The translations under genes were made by a program, and so were the position numbers. A model generated the notes under the pieces. The model was not told where the DNA came from. It searched no databases and saw only the letters and a program-made list of their open reading frames with translations. 64,000 nucleotides of DNA from JAJFJD01 sp965228695. Its GTDB lineage: Bacteria > Pseudomonadota > Alphaproteobacteria > UBA8366. Location of the stretch: the NCBI GenBank assembly GCA_965228695.1, contig CBDDIB010000002.1, positions 1,116,001 to 1,180,000 on the forward strand, in the 5' to 3' direction. This document shows positions 8,939 through 21,868 of the stretch, piece after piece (position 1 is the first letter of the stretch; every line of letters starts with the position of its first letter).

Positions 8939-9041
8939 CCGCTCGCCTTCGGGGCCAGATAACGTGTCCCGGGGCATCGGGGAGTAGTGAGGAGCCGCGT
9001 TTCGGCGGCGGTTTCCGGAGTAAATCGGGAGTTATCCCAGG

Positions 9042-9598
9042 TTGGCATCGAAAGCAGGCGATACGGGAGTTGCCGCCCGCTACGCGTTGGCTTTGTTTGA
9101 ATTGGCAGACGAGCAGCGCAAATTGGATCAGGTCGCAGACGATTTGCGGTCCCTGGACTCCATGATAGCGGACAACGACGACCTTCAGCGGCTGGTCCGC
9201 AATCCGGTGGTGAGCCGGGCCGACTCCGGCCGGGCCATGGCGGCGCTTCTGGAAAGCGCCGGTGCCGATCAATTGACACGTAATTTCATAGGCTTGGTGG
9301 CGGCCAATCGCCGGCTCTTCGCGTTGTCCGCGATGATCCGGGGATATCTCGCGGAGCTTGCGGAGCGCCGCGGCGAGGTCACGGCCGAGGTCACGTCGGC
9401 ACAGCAGTTGTCGCCCGCCCAAACCGAATCGTTGGAAGCCGCGCTACGCTCCGCCGTCGGCGGTAAGGTGGCCTTGTCGGTCGAGGTGGATCCGGCGCTG
9501 ATCGGCGGCCTGGTGGTCAAGGTCGGCAGCCGCATGGTCGATTCCTCCCTCAAAACACAACTTCAGAAGATGAAACTCGCGATGAAAGGGGCCGCCTG

Positions 9599-9599
<1 letters not shown>
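9042..9599 (+). CDS. atpH: ATP synthase F1 subunit delta
   Basis: This 185-residue subunit forms the peripheral-stalk cap that joins F1 to F0. The sequence [21 protein letters not shown] is the conserved N-terminal six-helix bundle, and the C-terminal part ([26 protein letters not shown] split by the usual hinge) matches the family. The predicted start is TTG at 9042 with GGGAG about 10 bp upstream; no ATG or GTG fits the family N-terminus. Its TGA overlaps the atpA ATG, so translation is coupled. It is first in atpHAGDC. Confidence 0.95.
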
Positions 9600-11128
<1,529 letters not shown>

Positions 11129-11156
11129 TCGAAACGGAAGATAACGGTCAGTCCCG

Positions 11157-13497
<2,341 letters not shown>

Positions 13498-13518
13498 TAG
13501 CGCGCGAAGGAGCGATCG

Positions 13519-13926
13519 GTGGCCGACAAAGTCAATTTCGAGCTGGTCTCGCCGGAAAAACTGTTGATGTCCGAAGAGGTCGACATGGTCGTGGTGCCGG
13601 GCGCCGAAGGCGATTTCGGTGTGCTGGGCGGTCACTCGCCGGTCATCTCGACGGTGCGGCCCGGCACGATCACGGTGTATCAGGGCACGGCCGTCAGCAC
13701 GCGTATCTTCATTGCCGGCGGGTTCGCCGAAGTGACGGCGGATCGCTGCACCGTCCTGGCCGAAGAGGCGGTGTCGATCGAAGATCTCGACCGTGCGGCC
13801 GTCGAGGCGCAACTGACCGAATTGCGGGGTGAGTTGTCGTCCGATGACGGACGGGCGACCGTCGAAGCGCAGATCGCCGTTGCCGAGGCGAAACTCGAAG
13901 CGATCGACACGCCGGTTTATCAGTAA
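13519..13926 (+). CDS. atpC: ATP synthase F1 subunit epsilon
   Basis: This 135-residue subunit binds the central stalk and can inhibit ATP hydrolysis. The N-terminal beta-sandwich shows VDMVVVPGAEGDFGVLGGHSP (in two pieces, about residues 22-45), typical of the family, and the C-terminal helices run from about residue 85. It starts at GTG 13519 with GAAGGAG upstream. It is the last gene of the operon, which contains no F0 genes; in Rhodospirillum and relatives F0 genes are a separate operon. Confidence 0.96.
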   Translation: MADKVNFELVSPEKLLMSEEVDMVVVPGAEGDFGVLGGHSPVISTVRPGTITVYQGTAVSTRIFIAGGFAEVTADRCTVLAEEAVSIEDLDRAAVEAQLTELRGELSSDDGRATVEAQIAVAEAKLEAIDTPVYQ

Positions 13927-13950
13927 GACTACAGTATTCTTTTGAGGTGT

Positions 13951-13977
13951 AACGGCGGCGTCCTTTCGGGCGCCGTT
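13951..13977. terminator. Terminator-like hairpin after atpC
   Basis: AACGGCG (13951-13957) and CGCCGTT (13971-13977) form perfect 7-bp arms around a 13-nt loop, between convergent atpC and the SprA-like gene. No clear T-run follows on the plus strand, so termination efficiency is uncertain. Confidence 0.45.
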
Positions 13978-13993
13978 CGCGTCTTTCCGGGGG

Positions 13994-14863
13994 TTAGGCG
14001 ACCAGATTCAGCAGCGTGCCCGGATCGATGGCGACCGTTGGCTGTGCAATACCACGATTTCCGCCGGGGCGTTGATCGCGAGCGTCCCGCGCCGGCCCGC
14101 CGGCGTTGTCGGTGGGATCGAGGGACGCAGGATCGAATTCACCAGGCTTCGTCTCGCCCGGTTTTGTCTCATCCGTTCCTTCGACCTCCTCGCGTTCTTC
14201 CGCGTCCTGTTCGCGCTTCTCGATCCGGGCTTGCTGAATTTTGGCGGCGGCGTCCGCGGCCACCTGCCGGTCCTGCGCCGATGGCTGCGAGGGCGCCAAG
14301 GCGGCGCGGCGGACGATTTCCATCTTGCGGATGGTCGCTTCGGGGTTGTTCGGAACCGGGCTGGTGTCGATCTTGACCTCGCCCGATACCGCATAGGACC
14401 GCCCGTCCGGCCCTTTAACCGTCTGGAAGGTCGGCGCGCCGGCCAGGCTGCCGCCGGCGGCTTTGTGGGCGGCCTCGTGCGCGCGGACCTCACGGTCCCG
14501 TTGTTTCAGCTTCTGAACTTCCTTGCGCTCCGCCTCGGTCAATCCGTCCGGGCCTTCGCCGTCCTTTTTGCCGGTAAGGGGCGTGGCCTGCCCTTGACTC
14601 TGTTCGGTCGACTCGTCCGGCGATTGCTGTTGGCCGTCCCGCGGCTTTTGCTCCTGCTGCGCGGTGGTCTGACTGCTGATATCGAGCGGCGGGACGGGGG
14701 CCGCGGTCAGGTTGGGCCCGTTTGCGTTGCCGGGACCGGTGGGGGCGCCATTCCCTGAGGAACGTTCCGCCGGAACGGCGCCGGGCTGGCGCGCGGACCG
14801 GTCCGCCGCGTCCGAACGGGCGTTGCCGAGAAACAGGGCCGATGGCGTTAAAGCGTCGATCAT
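13994..14863 (-). CDS. SprA-related putative metalloprotease (CJM1_0395 family)
   Basis: This 289-residue protein has a long low-complexity N-terminal half rich in Pro, Gln, Ser and Gly. It is followed by a conserved core [19 protein letters not shown] (about 135-153), [17 protein letters not shown] and [16 protein letters not shown]. The motif HEAAH is an HExxH zinc site, and the core matches the SprA-related family of putative metalloproteases. Function is not established. The tail is Glu/Pro-rich with repeated KPGE. No signal peptide is visible. It starts 96 bp from the rppH stop on the same strand and is probably separate from the rppH unit. Confidence 0.75.
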   Translation of the reverse strand: MIDALTPSALFLGNARSDAADRSARQPGAVPAERSSGNGAPTGPGNANGPNLTAAPVPPLDISSQTTAQQEQKPRDGQQQSPDESTEQSQGQATPLTGKKDGEGPDGLTEAERKEVQKLKQRDREVRAHEAAHKAAGGSLAGAPTFQTVKGPDGRSYAVSGEVKIDTSPVPNNPEATIRKMEIVRRAALAPSQPSAQDRQVAADAAAKIQQARIEKREQDAEEREEVEGTDETKPGETKPGEFDPASLDPTDNAGGPARDARDQRPGGNRGIAQPTVAIDPGTLLNLVA

Positions 14864-14959
14864 GCGCCGGCTGCAGTCACCAAGTCAGGTCCGCGAAGGC
14901 GGTTCCCCAACGGTCTTATACGGCATCATGGTTAATAAATCGTAAACGCGTGTCGGTCT

Positions 14960-15460
14960 TCAGCCGGAGTTCGCGTTCGAGGCGGCGCCGAACCGGGCGA
15001 ATTCCGCCACCAGGTCCCGGTAAACGTCGCGTTTGAAGGGGATAATCAAGTCGTTCAGGCGGTCGACCGGCACCCACTGCCAGGCGGAGAATTCGGCTTC
15101 GTGGGCCTCAAGGTCGATATCTTCGTCGCTGCCGGTGAAGCGCATGGCGAACCATCGCTGTTCCTGGCCCCGGAATTTGCCTTTCCAGACCTTGCGGGAA
15201 AGGTCCGGCGGCAGGTCGTAGCGGTGCCATTCAGCGCTTTCCGCCAGGATTTCCGCCTTATCCGTGCCGACCTCTTCCTGCAGTTCCCGCAAGGCCGCCT
15301 GTTGCGGGGTTTCGCCCTTGTCGATGCCGCCCTGCGGCATTTGCCAGTGATCGCCCTCGACATCGACTCGTTTGCCGACGAAGACATGGCCGCTGGCATT
15401 GAACAGCATGATCCCGACACAAGGACGATAGGGCCGCGGATCCTCGCCGTCCGCCGCCAT
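14960..15460 (-). CDS. rppH: RNA pyrophosphohydrolase (Nudix)
   Basis: This 166-residue Nudix hydrolase removes pyrophosphate from the 5' end of transcripts to trigger mRNA decay. The Nudix box is GGIDKGETPQQAALRELQEE followed by VGT (about residues 43-65), with RPCVGIMLFN and WQMPQGGIDKGE typical of the RppH/IalA group. Length fits that group. The ATG at 15460 is chosen because it starts right at the family N-terminus and is 2 bp after the yibQ stop. It is the last gene of the envC-ctpA-yibQ-rppH run, an order common in alphaproteobacteria. Confidence 0.93.
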   Translation of the reverse strand: MAADGEDPRPYRPCVGIMLFNASGHVFVGKRVDVEGDHWQMPQGGIDKGETPQQAALRELQEEVGTDKAEILAESAEWHRYDLPPDLSRKVWKGKFRGQEQRWFAMRFTGSDEDIDLEAHEAEFSAWQWVPVDRLNDLIIPFKRDVYRDLVAEFARFGAASNANSG

Positions 15461-15462
15461 GA

Positions 15463-16527
15463 TTAGTTGGCTTTGGCGGTGGCGAGCGCCGAAACCGGCG
15501 CCAATGCGATGCCTTTGCTCTTCAGGCCGGCGATCCAAGGTTTAAGATGTTGGAGCGTCACTGGCAAGGGGCGGGCGACGGCAACCGTCCCGCCGTGGTT
15601 CTTCGCCTTGCCTTCGAGCTCCGCCAGGCGTTTGGCGATGATCTTCCCGGCCGGTTGGCGGTCGATGAAGGATTCGTTGGACGCGACGGTCATGCCCATT
15701 TCCCGCGCCAATTTGTCGGTCAGGCTCACGGGATTTTCCCGCGTGTCGACCAGCAGCAGGCCGCGGCCCTTCAATTCCGTCAGGATGGGACTAAGCGCAC
15801 GCGGCTTCGTGCCGAGCCCGGATCCCATATAGGTCGAGACGCCGATATATCCCGTCCCCCGGCTGAGGATCCATTCGAGCTGCCGAAGGTTCTGGTCGAT
15901 CGGTACACTGGCGAGCAGTGTGCGCGGACCCGGGTCGCTGGCCGGATAGTCGAGCGGCTCCATCGGCAAGTCGATTAGGACCTCGTGGCCGTCGGCGCGG
16001 CTCTTGTCGATCCACTCTTTCAGATTCTTGCTGAACGCGGCGAAGGACAGCGTCACTTCGCCCGGCATCGACTCGATCACCTGTTGCGTCAACGTCTCCG
16101 AAATGCCAAGCCCGGTAATGACGATGGCGATGCGGGGCCGCTCGTCCAGCAGGCTGTAGGGCCGGGCATAGACCCGCCAGGGAACCCGGCCGTCCTTGCC
16201 GATCACCGGCAGCGGGCCGAGGTCGCTTTGCTCCAACAACAAGGGGTCCGGATGCGGATGCATCCCGACGGCGGCGATCTGCTCCCGCTTGGCCATGTTC
16301 CGCCCATGGGCGGTTGCCGTATCGCTTTGCCCGGCCGCGCCGAGCGGGGTCCTGCCGTCGACCGCCGCGGCATCCCGCGGTAACGGTTCGGCGTCTCGAT
16401 AACTGTTCAAGGACATGCTGACGCGCGGCTGTCCGGCGCCGTTTTCCGCCGACCCGGCAAGGAAGAGCCACGCGCCGCCGCCCGCCATCGTCGTCAGGGT
16501 GAGCGCCCAGGCAGCAATCAGCAACAC
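15463..16527 (-). CDS. Divergent polysaccharide deacetylase family protein (YibQ/DUF610)
   Basis: This protein has one N-terminal membrane segment (LLIAAWALTLTTMAGGGAWLF) and a large periplasmic domain of the divergent polysaccharide deacetylase family. Conserved pieces include RPRIAIVITGLGISE, LSFAAFS, GHEVLIDLPMEP, STYMGSGLGT and LLLVDTR. The family is related to NodB-type deacetylases; its substrate is unknown but gene order ties it to EnvC and CtpA, hence envelope remodelling. The marked start is a GTG at 16527. The frame stays open to 16647 and encodes KIPFVKSRGDSDASDEAPEP and PTDETPERGARSSLPT, which looks like a real cytoplasmic tail. A non-canonical start (for example CTG at 16635) is possible. 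Confidence 0.85.
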   Translation of the reverse strand: MLLIAAWALTLTTMAGGGAWLFLAGSAENGAGQPRVSMSLNSYRDAEPLPRDAAAVDGRTPLGAAGQSDTATAHGRNMAKREQIAAVGMHPHPDPLLLEQSDLGPLPVIGKDGRVPWRVYARPYSLLDERPRIAIVITGLGISETLTQQVIESMPGEVTLSFAAFSKNLKEWIDKSRADGHEVLIDLPMEPLDYPASDPGPRTLLASVPIDQNLRQLEWILSRGTGYIGVSTYMGSGLGTKPRALSPILTELKGRGLLLVDTRENPVSLTDKLAREMGMTVASNESFIDRQPAGKIIAKRLAELEGKAKNHGGTVAVARPLPVTLQHLKPWIAGLKSKGIALAPVSALATAKAN

Positions 16528-16647
16528 CGTCGGAAGCGAGGACCGCGCGCCGCGCTCCGGCGTTTCATCCGTGGGTTCGGGCGCCTCGTCGGAGGCGTCT
16601 GAATCGCCGCGGGATTTTACAAACGGTATCTTCAGTGTGTTAGGACC

Positions 16648-18003
16648 CTAGTTGACCATTTTGCTTCGGAACAAGGCGACCCCGCGCAACAGGTCCAATG
16701 CTCGATCGAGCTGGTAGTCCTGCGGCTTGGCGTCGGACGTTTCTGGCTCCTCTGCGGTGTCCTTACCGTCCTTCTTCGGATCTTTGTTGTCGTTGGCGCC
16801 GGTTTTCGGTTTCGCTTTGGCGCCGGGTTCGTCTTCGCTGTCGAGCGCACCCCGGAGATCGCGTTCCGACCGGCGAGGCCTGTTACTCTCGAGACTTTCG
16901 ACCTTAGCGGGATGGACTTCGATATCCGGCTCGATGCCTTTGGCCTGGATCGACCGCCCGCTCGGTGTGTAGTAGCGCTGCGTCGTCAGTTTGATCGCGC
17001 CGCTGCGTCCGAGCGGTATGATCGTCTGCACCGATCCCTTGCCGAAGGTCTTGGTGCCGAGCAGTACCGCCCGGCGATGATCTTGCAGCGCGCCGGCGAC
17101 GATTTCCGATGCCGAAGCGGACCCGCCGTTGATCAGGACGACGATCGGCTTTCCGTCGATCAGGTCGCCCGATGTGGCGTTGAAACGTTGGCCGGCTTCT
17201 TCATCGCGTCCGCGGGTCGAGACGATTTCACCCTGTTCGAGGAAACTGTCGGATACGGTGACCGCCTGGTCCAGCAGGCCCCCCGGGTTGTTGCGCAGAT
17301 CGAGCACAAATCCCAACAGGTCGTCGCCGACTTCCTTCTTGATTTTGTCGACGGCTTTCTTGAGACCCTTGTCCGTCTGCTCGCTGAAACTGGTGATGCG
17401 GATATACCCGACGTTGCCTTCGGCCCGCGAGCGGACCGACTGGATGCGGATCTTGTCGCGCGTGATCGAGACGTCGAAGATATTCTTCGGCGACCGACGG
17501 ATCGTCAGATTGATGTCTGTCTTGATCGGTCCGCGCATTTTCTCGACCGCTTCGCTCAACGTCAGACCCTGCACCGGCTCGCCGTCGAGATGCGTGATCA
17601 GGTCGCCCGCCTTGAGCCCGGCCCGCGATGCCGGCGTGTCGTCGATCGGCGATACGACTTTCACGTAGCCCTTTTCCATCGTCACTTCGATGCCAAGTCC
17701 GCCGAACTCGCCGCGCGTCTGCACCTGCATGTCGCGGAACTTGCGTTTGTTCAGGAAGGACGAGTGCGGGTCCAGATGGACGAGCATGCCGTCAATCGCC
17801 GCCTCGATGAGTTCCTCGTCCGAGACCTTCTCGACATAGTCATTGCGGACGCGTTCGAATACGTCGCCGAACAGCTCCAACATGCGATAGGTGTCGGATT
17901 TGTCCTCCGCCGCGTGCCCGGTCGGCACCGTCATGCCCACCATGAGGCCGAGCATGGCACTTGCGGCTACGGCAACAACGACAATCGGCATTTTGCGCTT
18001 CAT
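16648..18003 (-). CDS. ctpA: Carboxy-terminal processing protease (S41)
   Basis: This 451-residue periplasmic serine protease has a signal or anchor segment MPIVVVAVAASAMLGLMVG near the N-terminus. A PDZ domain spans about 95-175 (GGLGIEVTMEKGYVKVV). The S41 catalytic core has the Ser in GGSASASEIVAGAL (about 297) and Lys in GTKTFGKGSVQT (about 322). It trims C-termini of envelope proteins or regulates murein hydrolases. A Lys/Glu/Asp-rich low-complexity linker (about 385-430) precedes the C-terminal helix. ATG 18003 gives the signal sequence directly; the open frame upstream is not family-like. It sits 85 bp after envC. Confidence 0.95.
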   Translation of the reverse strand: MKRKMPIVVVAVAASAMLGLMVGMTVPTGHAAEDKSDTYRMLELFGDVFERVRNDYVEKVSDEELIEAAIDGMLVHLDPHSSFLNKRKFRDMQVQTRGEFGGLGIEVTMEKGYVKVVSPIDDTPASRAGLKAGDLITHLDGEPVQGLTLSEAVEKMRGPIKTDINLTIRRSPKNIFDVSITRDKIRIQSVRSRAEGNVGYIRITSFSEQTDKGLKKAVDKIKKEVGDDLLGFVLDLRNNPGGLLDQAVTVSDSFLEQGEIVSTRGRDEEAGQRFNATSGDLIDGKPIVVLINGGSASASEIVAGALQDHRRAVLLGTKTFGKGSVQTIIPLGRSGAIKLTTQRYYTPSGRSIQAKGIEPDIEVHPAKVESLESNRPRRSERDLRGALDSEDEPGAKAKPKTGANDNKDPKKDGKDTAEEPETSDAKPQDYQLDRALDLLRGVALFRSKMVN

Positions 18004-18088
18004 GCCTTCATTATCCTCTCTGTTCGATCGACGTGGTCCGCAGTCCCATGACATTAAAATATATGCAATAATGGGACCACGATCATTC

Positions 18089-19381
18089 CTATCCTCGCAC
18101 CCTTTTGCGGTACTCAACGAACCAGGGCAGAGGGTTCACGGGTTGCCCCCGGCGACGCAGTTCGAAATAAAGCCGGGGACCCTCCTTTTCCGAATTGGCC
18201 ATAGCGCCAACGGGTTCCCCCGCAAGCAACCATTGCCCGACGCTTGTGTCAACATTCGCCATACCGGCGAGTAAGGTATGATATCCACCGCTATGCTCGA
18301 TAATCAATATTTGCCCATATCCTTTGAAGGGGCCGGCAAATACGACCTTCCCGTCGTAGGGTGCTACGATGCTGGCGGCGACGCGGGTCTCGATCGTGAT
18401 GCCCTTGGCGGTATTCCCATACTCATTTGTCTCGCCATATTGACGCGTGACCTTGCCCCGGGCCGGACTGGTGATCGACCCTTGATCCGGGAAGGGCCGT
18501 AATGCGTCGGGCCGGGGCAGGCTGAGCAGGGCTGTTTGCTGTTGTGCCGCGGGCGGCGTGGTGAGCGCCGGCGGCGCCGGGATGGAGGCGGACGGTGGCG
18601 CCGGGGCGGCCGCCGGCGGCAGGGGACGCTCGGCTTCGAGACGGGCGAACAGCTCCTTCAGGTTCTTCGCCTCGCGGCCAAGTCTTTGAATTCGTTTCGC
18701 GGTCCGCCGTTCCTCGGATTTCGTTTGTTTCAGCAGGTCGGCCTTGCGTTGGATCAGCGTGGTCAATTTGACGCGTTGGCCGGCGTAGTCTTCGGTGGCG
18801 TTCTTGAGCACATCAAGCTGGCGGGCGACATCCGCCCGGGTCTCGGCCAGGGCGGAGATCTTCGTCCGCAGGTCGTCGGCGCGGTTTTGGATCACCGGAA
18901 GGGCCGCGCGCAGCAACATGGCCCGCCGGACCACCTCGATCGGCTTCCCTTGCGACATCAGGAGCGCCTGCGGGGGGTTGCGGGACAGCCGCTCCAACGC
19001 GCTCAGGGTTCCGCCGAATTGCTTCGTCTGGCCCTGCAGCGCCAACTCCCGCTCGGCGAGTTCCTTCTGTGTCCGGGCCAACTGCGATTCCAGACGGGTC
19101 AGCAGCGTTTCGCTGTCCTGGGTCGCGCGGGCCGTGTCGATCGACTGCCGGCGCAATACCTTCAACTCGCCGGCGATCTTACTCAGTTTTTTTCGCAGGG
19201 CCGCGGCGCGATCCTGCTGCGCCTTGATCTCGCGCTCCAGCTTGTTGAGCGTGCTTTTGTCCAGCGCGCCCGCGCTGATCGGAATCGTAAGCAACAACGC
19301 GGCGGTGGCCGCGAGAACCGGCGCGGCCCGAAACCGATTCGACGTTGTTGGGTCAGCCCGCTTCACGCTGCTCCTCGGCAT
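18089..19381 (-). CDS. envC: EnvC-like murein hydrolase activator
   Basis: This 430-residue protein has a signal peptide (APVLAATAALLLTIPISAGA, about 20-39), long coiled coils (about 45-245), a Pro/Ala-rich linker (about 250-285) and a C-terminal LytM/M23 domain. In the LytM domain the usual HxGID metal motif reads AKGIT and the usual LHFE reads LYFE, so metal ligands are lost. This is expected for EnvC, which activates amidases and does not cut peptidoglycan itself. The start ATG at 19381 overlaps the end of gpmI by 29 bp. The unit gpmI-envC-ctpA is conserved in the class. Confidence 0.92.
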   Translation of the reverse strand: MPRSSVKRADPTTSNRFRAAPVLAATAALLLTIPISAGALDKSTLNKLEREIKAQQDRAAALRKKLSKIAGELKVLRRQSIDTARATQDSETLLTRLESQLARTQKELAERELALQGQTKQFGGTLSALERLSRNPPQALLMSQGKPIEVVRRAMLLRAALPVIQNRADDLRTKISALAETRADVARQLDVLKNATEDYAGQRVKLTTLIQRKADLLKQTKSEERRTAKRIQRLGREAKNLKELFARLEAERPLPPAAAPAPPSASIPAPPALTTPPAAQQQTALLSLPRPDALRPFPDQGSITSPARGKVTRQYGETNEYGNTAKGITIETRVAASIVAPYDGKVVFAGPFKGYGQILIIEHSGGYHTLLAGMANVDTSVGQWLLAGEPVGAMANSEKEGPRLYFELRRRGQPVNPLPWFVEYRKRVRG

Positions 19382-20906
19382 GAATGATCAATGATTTTCC
19401 AGTCATTTCAGCGGGCTGATCGAGGCCCAGGAGGTCGAGCACAGTCGGCGCGATATCCGCCAGCTTCCCGTTCGCCAGTGCCGCCGCATCGTGTTTCTCG
19501 CCGGTCAGGACCAACGGAACCAAATTACGCGTATGTGCGGTATGCGGTTGCCCGGTCGCGGCATCGGCCATCAATTCTGCGTTACCATGGTCCGCCGTGA
19601 TCAGCATCACCCCGCCGGCGGCGCGGATCGCGCGATCCAGTCGGCCAAGACAGGCATCCACGGCCTCGACCGCTTTGATCGCCGCGCCGAGATCGCCGGT
19701 ATGGCCGACCATGTCGGTATTGGCGTAATTCACCAGGATGAAATCGAAGGCGTCGCTTTCGATCGCCTCGACCAGATGGTCCGTGACCTCGGCGGCGGAC
19801 ATTTCCGGCTGCAGGTCGTAGGTCGCGACCTTCGGCGAGGGCACCAGAATCCGTTCCTCGCCGTCGAAAGTGGCCTCCTGGCCGCCATTGAAGAAGAAGG
19901 TCACATGGGCGTATTTTTCGGTTTCTGCGATCCGCAATTGTTTCTTGCCGGCAGTCGCGAGAACCTGTCCCAGGACGTTGCTCAGCTTTTCCGACGGGAA
20001 AAGGACGGGCATGAAGGCGTTCAACGCCGTGGAATATTCGACCATGCCGACGGTCGCGGCGAAGTCGACCGGTTTGCCGCGGTCGAAATCGTCGAATTCG
20101 GGATCGACCAAGGCGTGCAGAATCTCGCGCGCCCGGTCCGCCCGAAAATTCGCCATCAGCAAGCCGTCGCCATCCGCCATGCCTTGATATCCGCCGATGA
20201 TCGCCGGCAGCATGAATTCGTCGGTCACGTCATTCGCGTAGGACGCTTCGATGGCGGCGACCGCGTCGGCCGCTGCATCACCGTTGCCGTCCGCGATGGC
20301 GCGGTACGCTTTCTCGACCCGGTCCCAGCGGTTGTCCCGGTCCATCGCATAGTAGCGGCCGATCACCGTGGCGATCCGCGCGTCGGGGCAGTCGTCAAGG
20401 AAGGACCTCATATACTCCTTGGCGCTCGACGGGGGCGTGTCGCGCCCATCCAACAGCGCGTGCACGACGCATGGAATCCCGGCATCCGTCAGCAGCCGCA
20501 CCATGCCCGCCATATGATCCTGATGCGAATGCACGCCGCCCGGCGACAAGAGACCCACGATATGGGCGGTGCCGCCGCTTTCTTGCAGGGCGGCGGTGAA
20601 GTCCTGGAAAGCCGGGATGCTGCGGACGGAATCGTCGGCGAGGGCCTGGTCGATCCGCGGCAGATCCTGCAGCACGACCCGGCCGGCACCGAGATTCATA
20701 TGCCCGACCTCGGAATTGCCCATCTGGCCCGCCGGCAGGCCGACATGGTCCTCCGACGCGTCGAGCTGGCCGCGCGGACAGGTCGCGGTTAGGCGGTCCC
20801 AGACCCCGGCGTTGGCCTGCGCAATCGCATTGTTCTCGGTTTCCGCCCGGTCCCCCCATCCATCGAGAATACAGAGCAGAACGGGTTTTTGTGCTGTCGC
20901 TGTCAT
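19353..20906 (-). CDS. gpmI: 2,3-bisphosphoglycerate-independent phosphoglycerate mutase
   Basis: This 517-residue manganese enzyme interconverts 3- and 2-phosphoglycerate in glycolysis and gluconeogenesis. The N-terminal metal site is LLCILDGWGDR, the phosphoserine nucleophile is in QMGNSEVGHMNLGAGR, and metal-binding motifs include HALLDGRDTPP, NYANTDMVGHTGD and ITADHGNAE. Length is standard (about 510). I chose ATG 20906; an in-frame TTG lies 9 bp upstream. It overlaps envC by 29 bp at its 3' end. Confidence 0.97.
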   Translation of the reverse strand: MTATAQKPVLLCILDGWGDRAETENNAIAQANAGVWDRLTATCPRGQLDASEDHVGLPAGQMGNSEVGHMNLGAGRVVLQDLPRIDQALADDSVRSIPAFQDFTAALQESGGTAHIVGLLSPGGVHSHQDHMAGMVRLLTDAGIPCVVHALLDGRDTPPSSAKEYMRSFLDDCPDARIATVIGRYYAMDRDNRWDRVEKAYRAIADGNGDAAADAVAAIEASYANDVTDEFMLPAIIGGYQGMADGDGLLMANFRADRAREILHALVDPEFDDFDRGKPVDFAATVGMVEYSTALNAFMPVLFPSEKLSNVLGQVLATAGKKQLRIAETEKYAHVTFFFNGGQEATFDGEERILVPSPKVATYDLQPEMSAAEVTDHLVEAIESDAFDFILVNYANTDMVGHTGDLGAAIKAVEAVDACLGRLDRAIRAAGGVMLITADHGNAELMADAATGQPHTAHTRNLVPLVLTGEKHDAAALANGKLADIAPTVLDLLGLDQPAEMTGKSLIIHAEEQREAG

Positions 20907-20983
20907 AATCGCCAAGTCGCGTCAATTATCAGTAATGTGGGCGGAGAATACCCGGTTTCCAGGGCCAAGAAAACGGTTCCGGA

Positions 20984-21463
20984 CTATCCCTTGTGGTACG
21001 GGTGTCCGGCCTGGATTTGCTGGGCCCGATAGAGCTGTTCGACGAGCATGCAGCGGGCCATCATGTGGGGCCATGTCATGGCCCCCAAGGCCAGTAATAT
21101 TGTCGCGCGGTCGGTGACGGCACGGTCCAGCCCGTCGGCGCCACCGATCACGAATCCGAGGCTTCGATGCCCGGATTCCTGCCATTTTCGGAGCTGATCC
21201 GCGAATTCCTCGCTGCTGAACTGCCGGCCCCGTTCGTCCAGCACGACCACCAAAGCCCCTGCGGGTAGGGCGTCGAGGAGACGCTCGCCTTCGCGCGCCC
21301 GGCGTTCCGCGGTCGACAGCGGGCGCTTTTCCTCCACCTCGCGAATGGTGACGGCCCAGGAGAGCCGTTTCCGGTAAGTTTCGATCAATTCCAATTCGGG
21401 GCCGCGCCGCAGGCGTCCGACGGCCGCGATCGTAATGTCCAAGGCGGCATGCCGCGGCGCCAC
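20984..21463 (-). CDS. rlmH: 23S rRNA (pseudouridine1915-N3)-methyltransferase
   Basis: This SPOUT-fold methyltransferase modifies helix 69 of 23S rRNA. Diagnostic segments are ITIAAVGRLRRGPE, LVVVLDERGRQFSSEEFA, FVIGGADGLD (the SAM-knot glycine-rich loop) and the C-terminal RCMLVEQLYRAQQIQAGHPY. Length is 159 residues from a GTG at 21463. A TTG at 21442 would give the more usual short N-terminus (MDITIAAVGR), so the start is open. It follows rsfS by 6 bp and is co-transcribed with nadD and rsfS, a conserved ribosome-maturation cluster. Confidence 0.94.
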   Translation of the reverse strand: MAPRHAALDITIAAVGRLRRGPELELIETYRKRLSWAVTIREVEEKRPLSTAERRAREGERLLDALPAGALVVVLDERGRQFSSEEFADQLRKWQESGHRSLGFVIGGADGLDRAVTDRATILLALGAMTWPHMMARCMLVEQLYRAQQIQAGHPYHKG

Positions 21464-21469
21464 CGACGG

Positions 21470-21841
21470 TTATCCGGCGGCGGTGCTGAGGTGCGTATCG
21501 CCTTGCTGCGGAAAATCGCCCCACAGCTTCTCGAGCTTGTAGAAATCCCGGACTTCCGGGCGGAACAGATGAATCAGCACGTCGCCCGCATCGATCAGAA
21601 CCCAGTCCGCCTGGGCCGCCCCTTCGACCGACGTCCCCTTGATTCCGCTGTTTTTGATGCGGCGGAGCAGGTGGTCCGTCATCGCGCTCACATGGCGCGT
21701 GGACGAGCCGGACGCGATCACCATGTAGTCGGCGATGCTGGTCTTGCCCTTGAGGTCCAGTTTTGTGATGTCGATGGCCTGATCGTCATCCAGGGATTGC
21801 ACGATGAGAGCCAGAAGCGATTCCGTCGTCTGCGGAGTCAA
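21470..21841 (-). CDS. rsfS: Ribosomal silencing factor RsfS
   Basis: This 123-residue protein of the RsfS/Iojap family binds ribosomal protein L14 and blocks subunit joining in stationary phase. Core motifs are AIDITKLDLKGKTSIADYMV, ASGSSTRHVSAMTDHL, GAAQADWVLIDAGDVLIHLF and YKLEKLWGD. The start is TTG at 21841; no ATG or GTG matches the family N-terminus. It lies between nadD (27 bp upstream) and rlmH (6 bp downstream). Confidence 0.95.
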   Translation of the reverse strand: MTPQTTESLLALIVQSLDDDQAIDITKLDLKGKTSIADYMVIASGSSTRHVSAMTDHLLRRIKNSGIKGTSVEGAAQADWVLIDAGDVLIHLFRPEVRDFYKLEKLWGDFPQQGDTHLSTAAG

Positions 21842-21868
21842 AGTCTCGGTTGATATGGTTTTTCCCCG

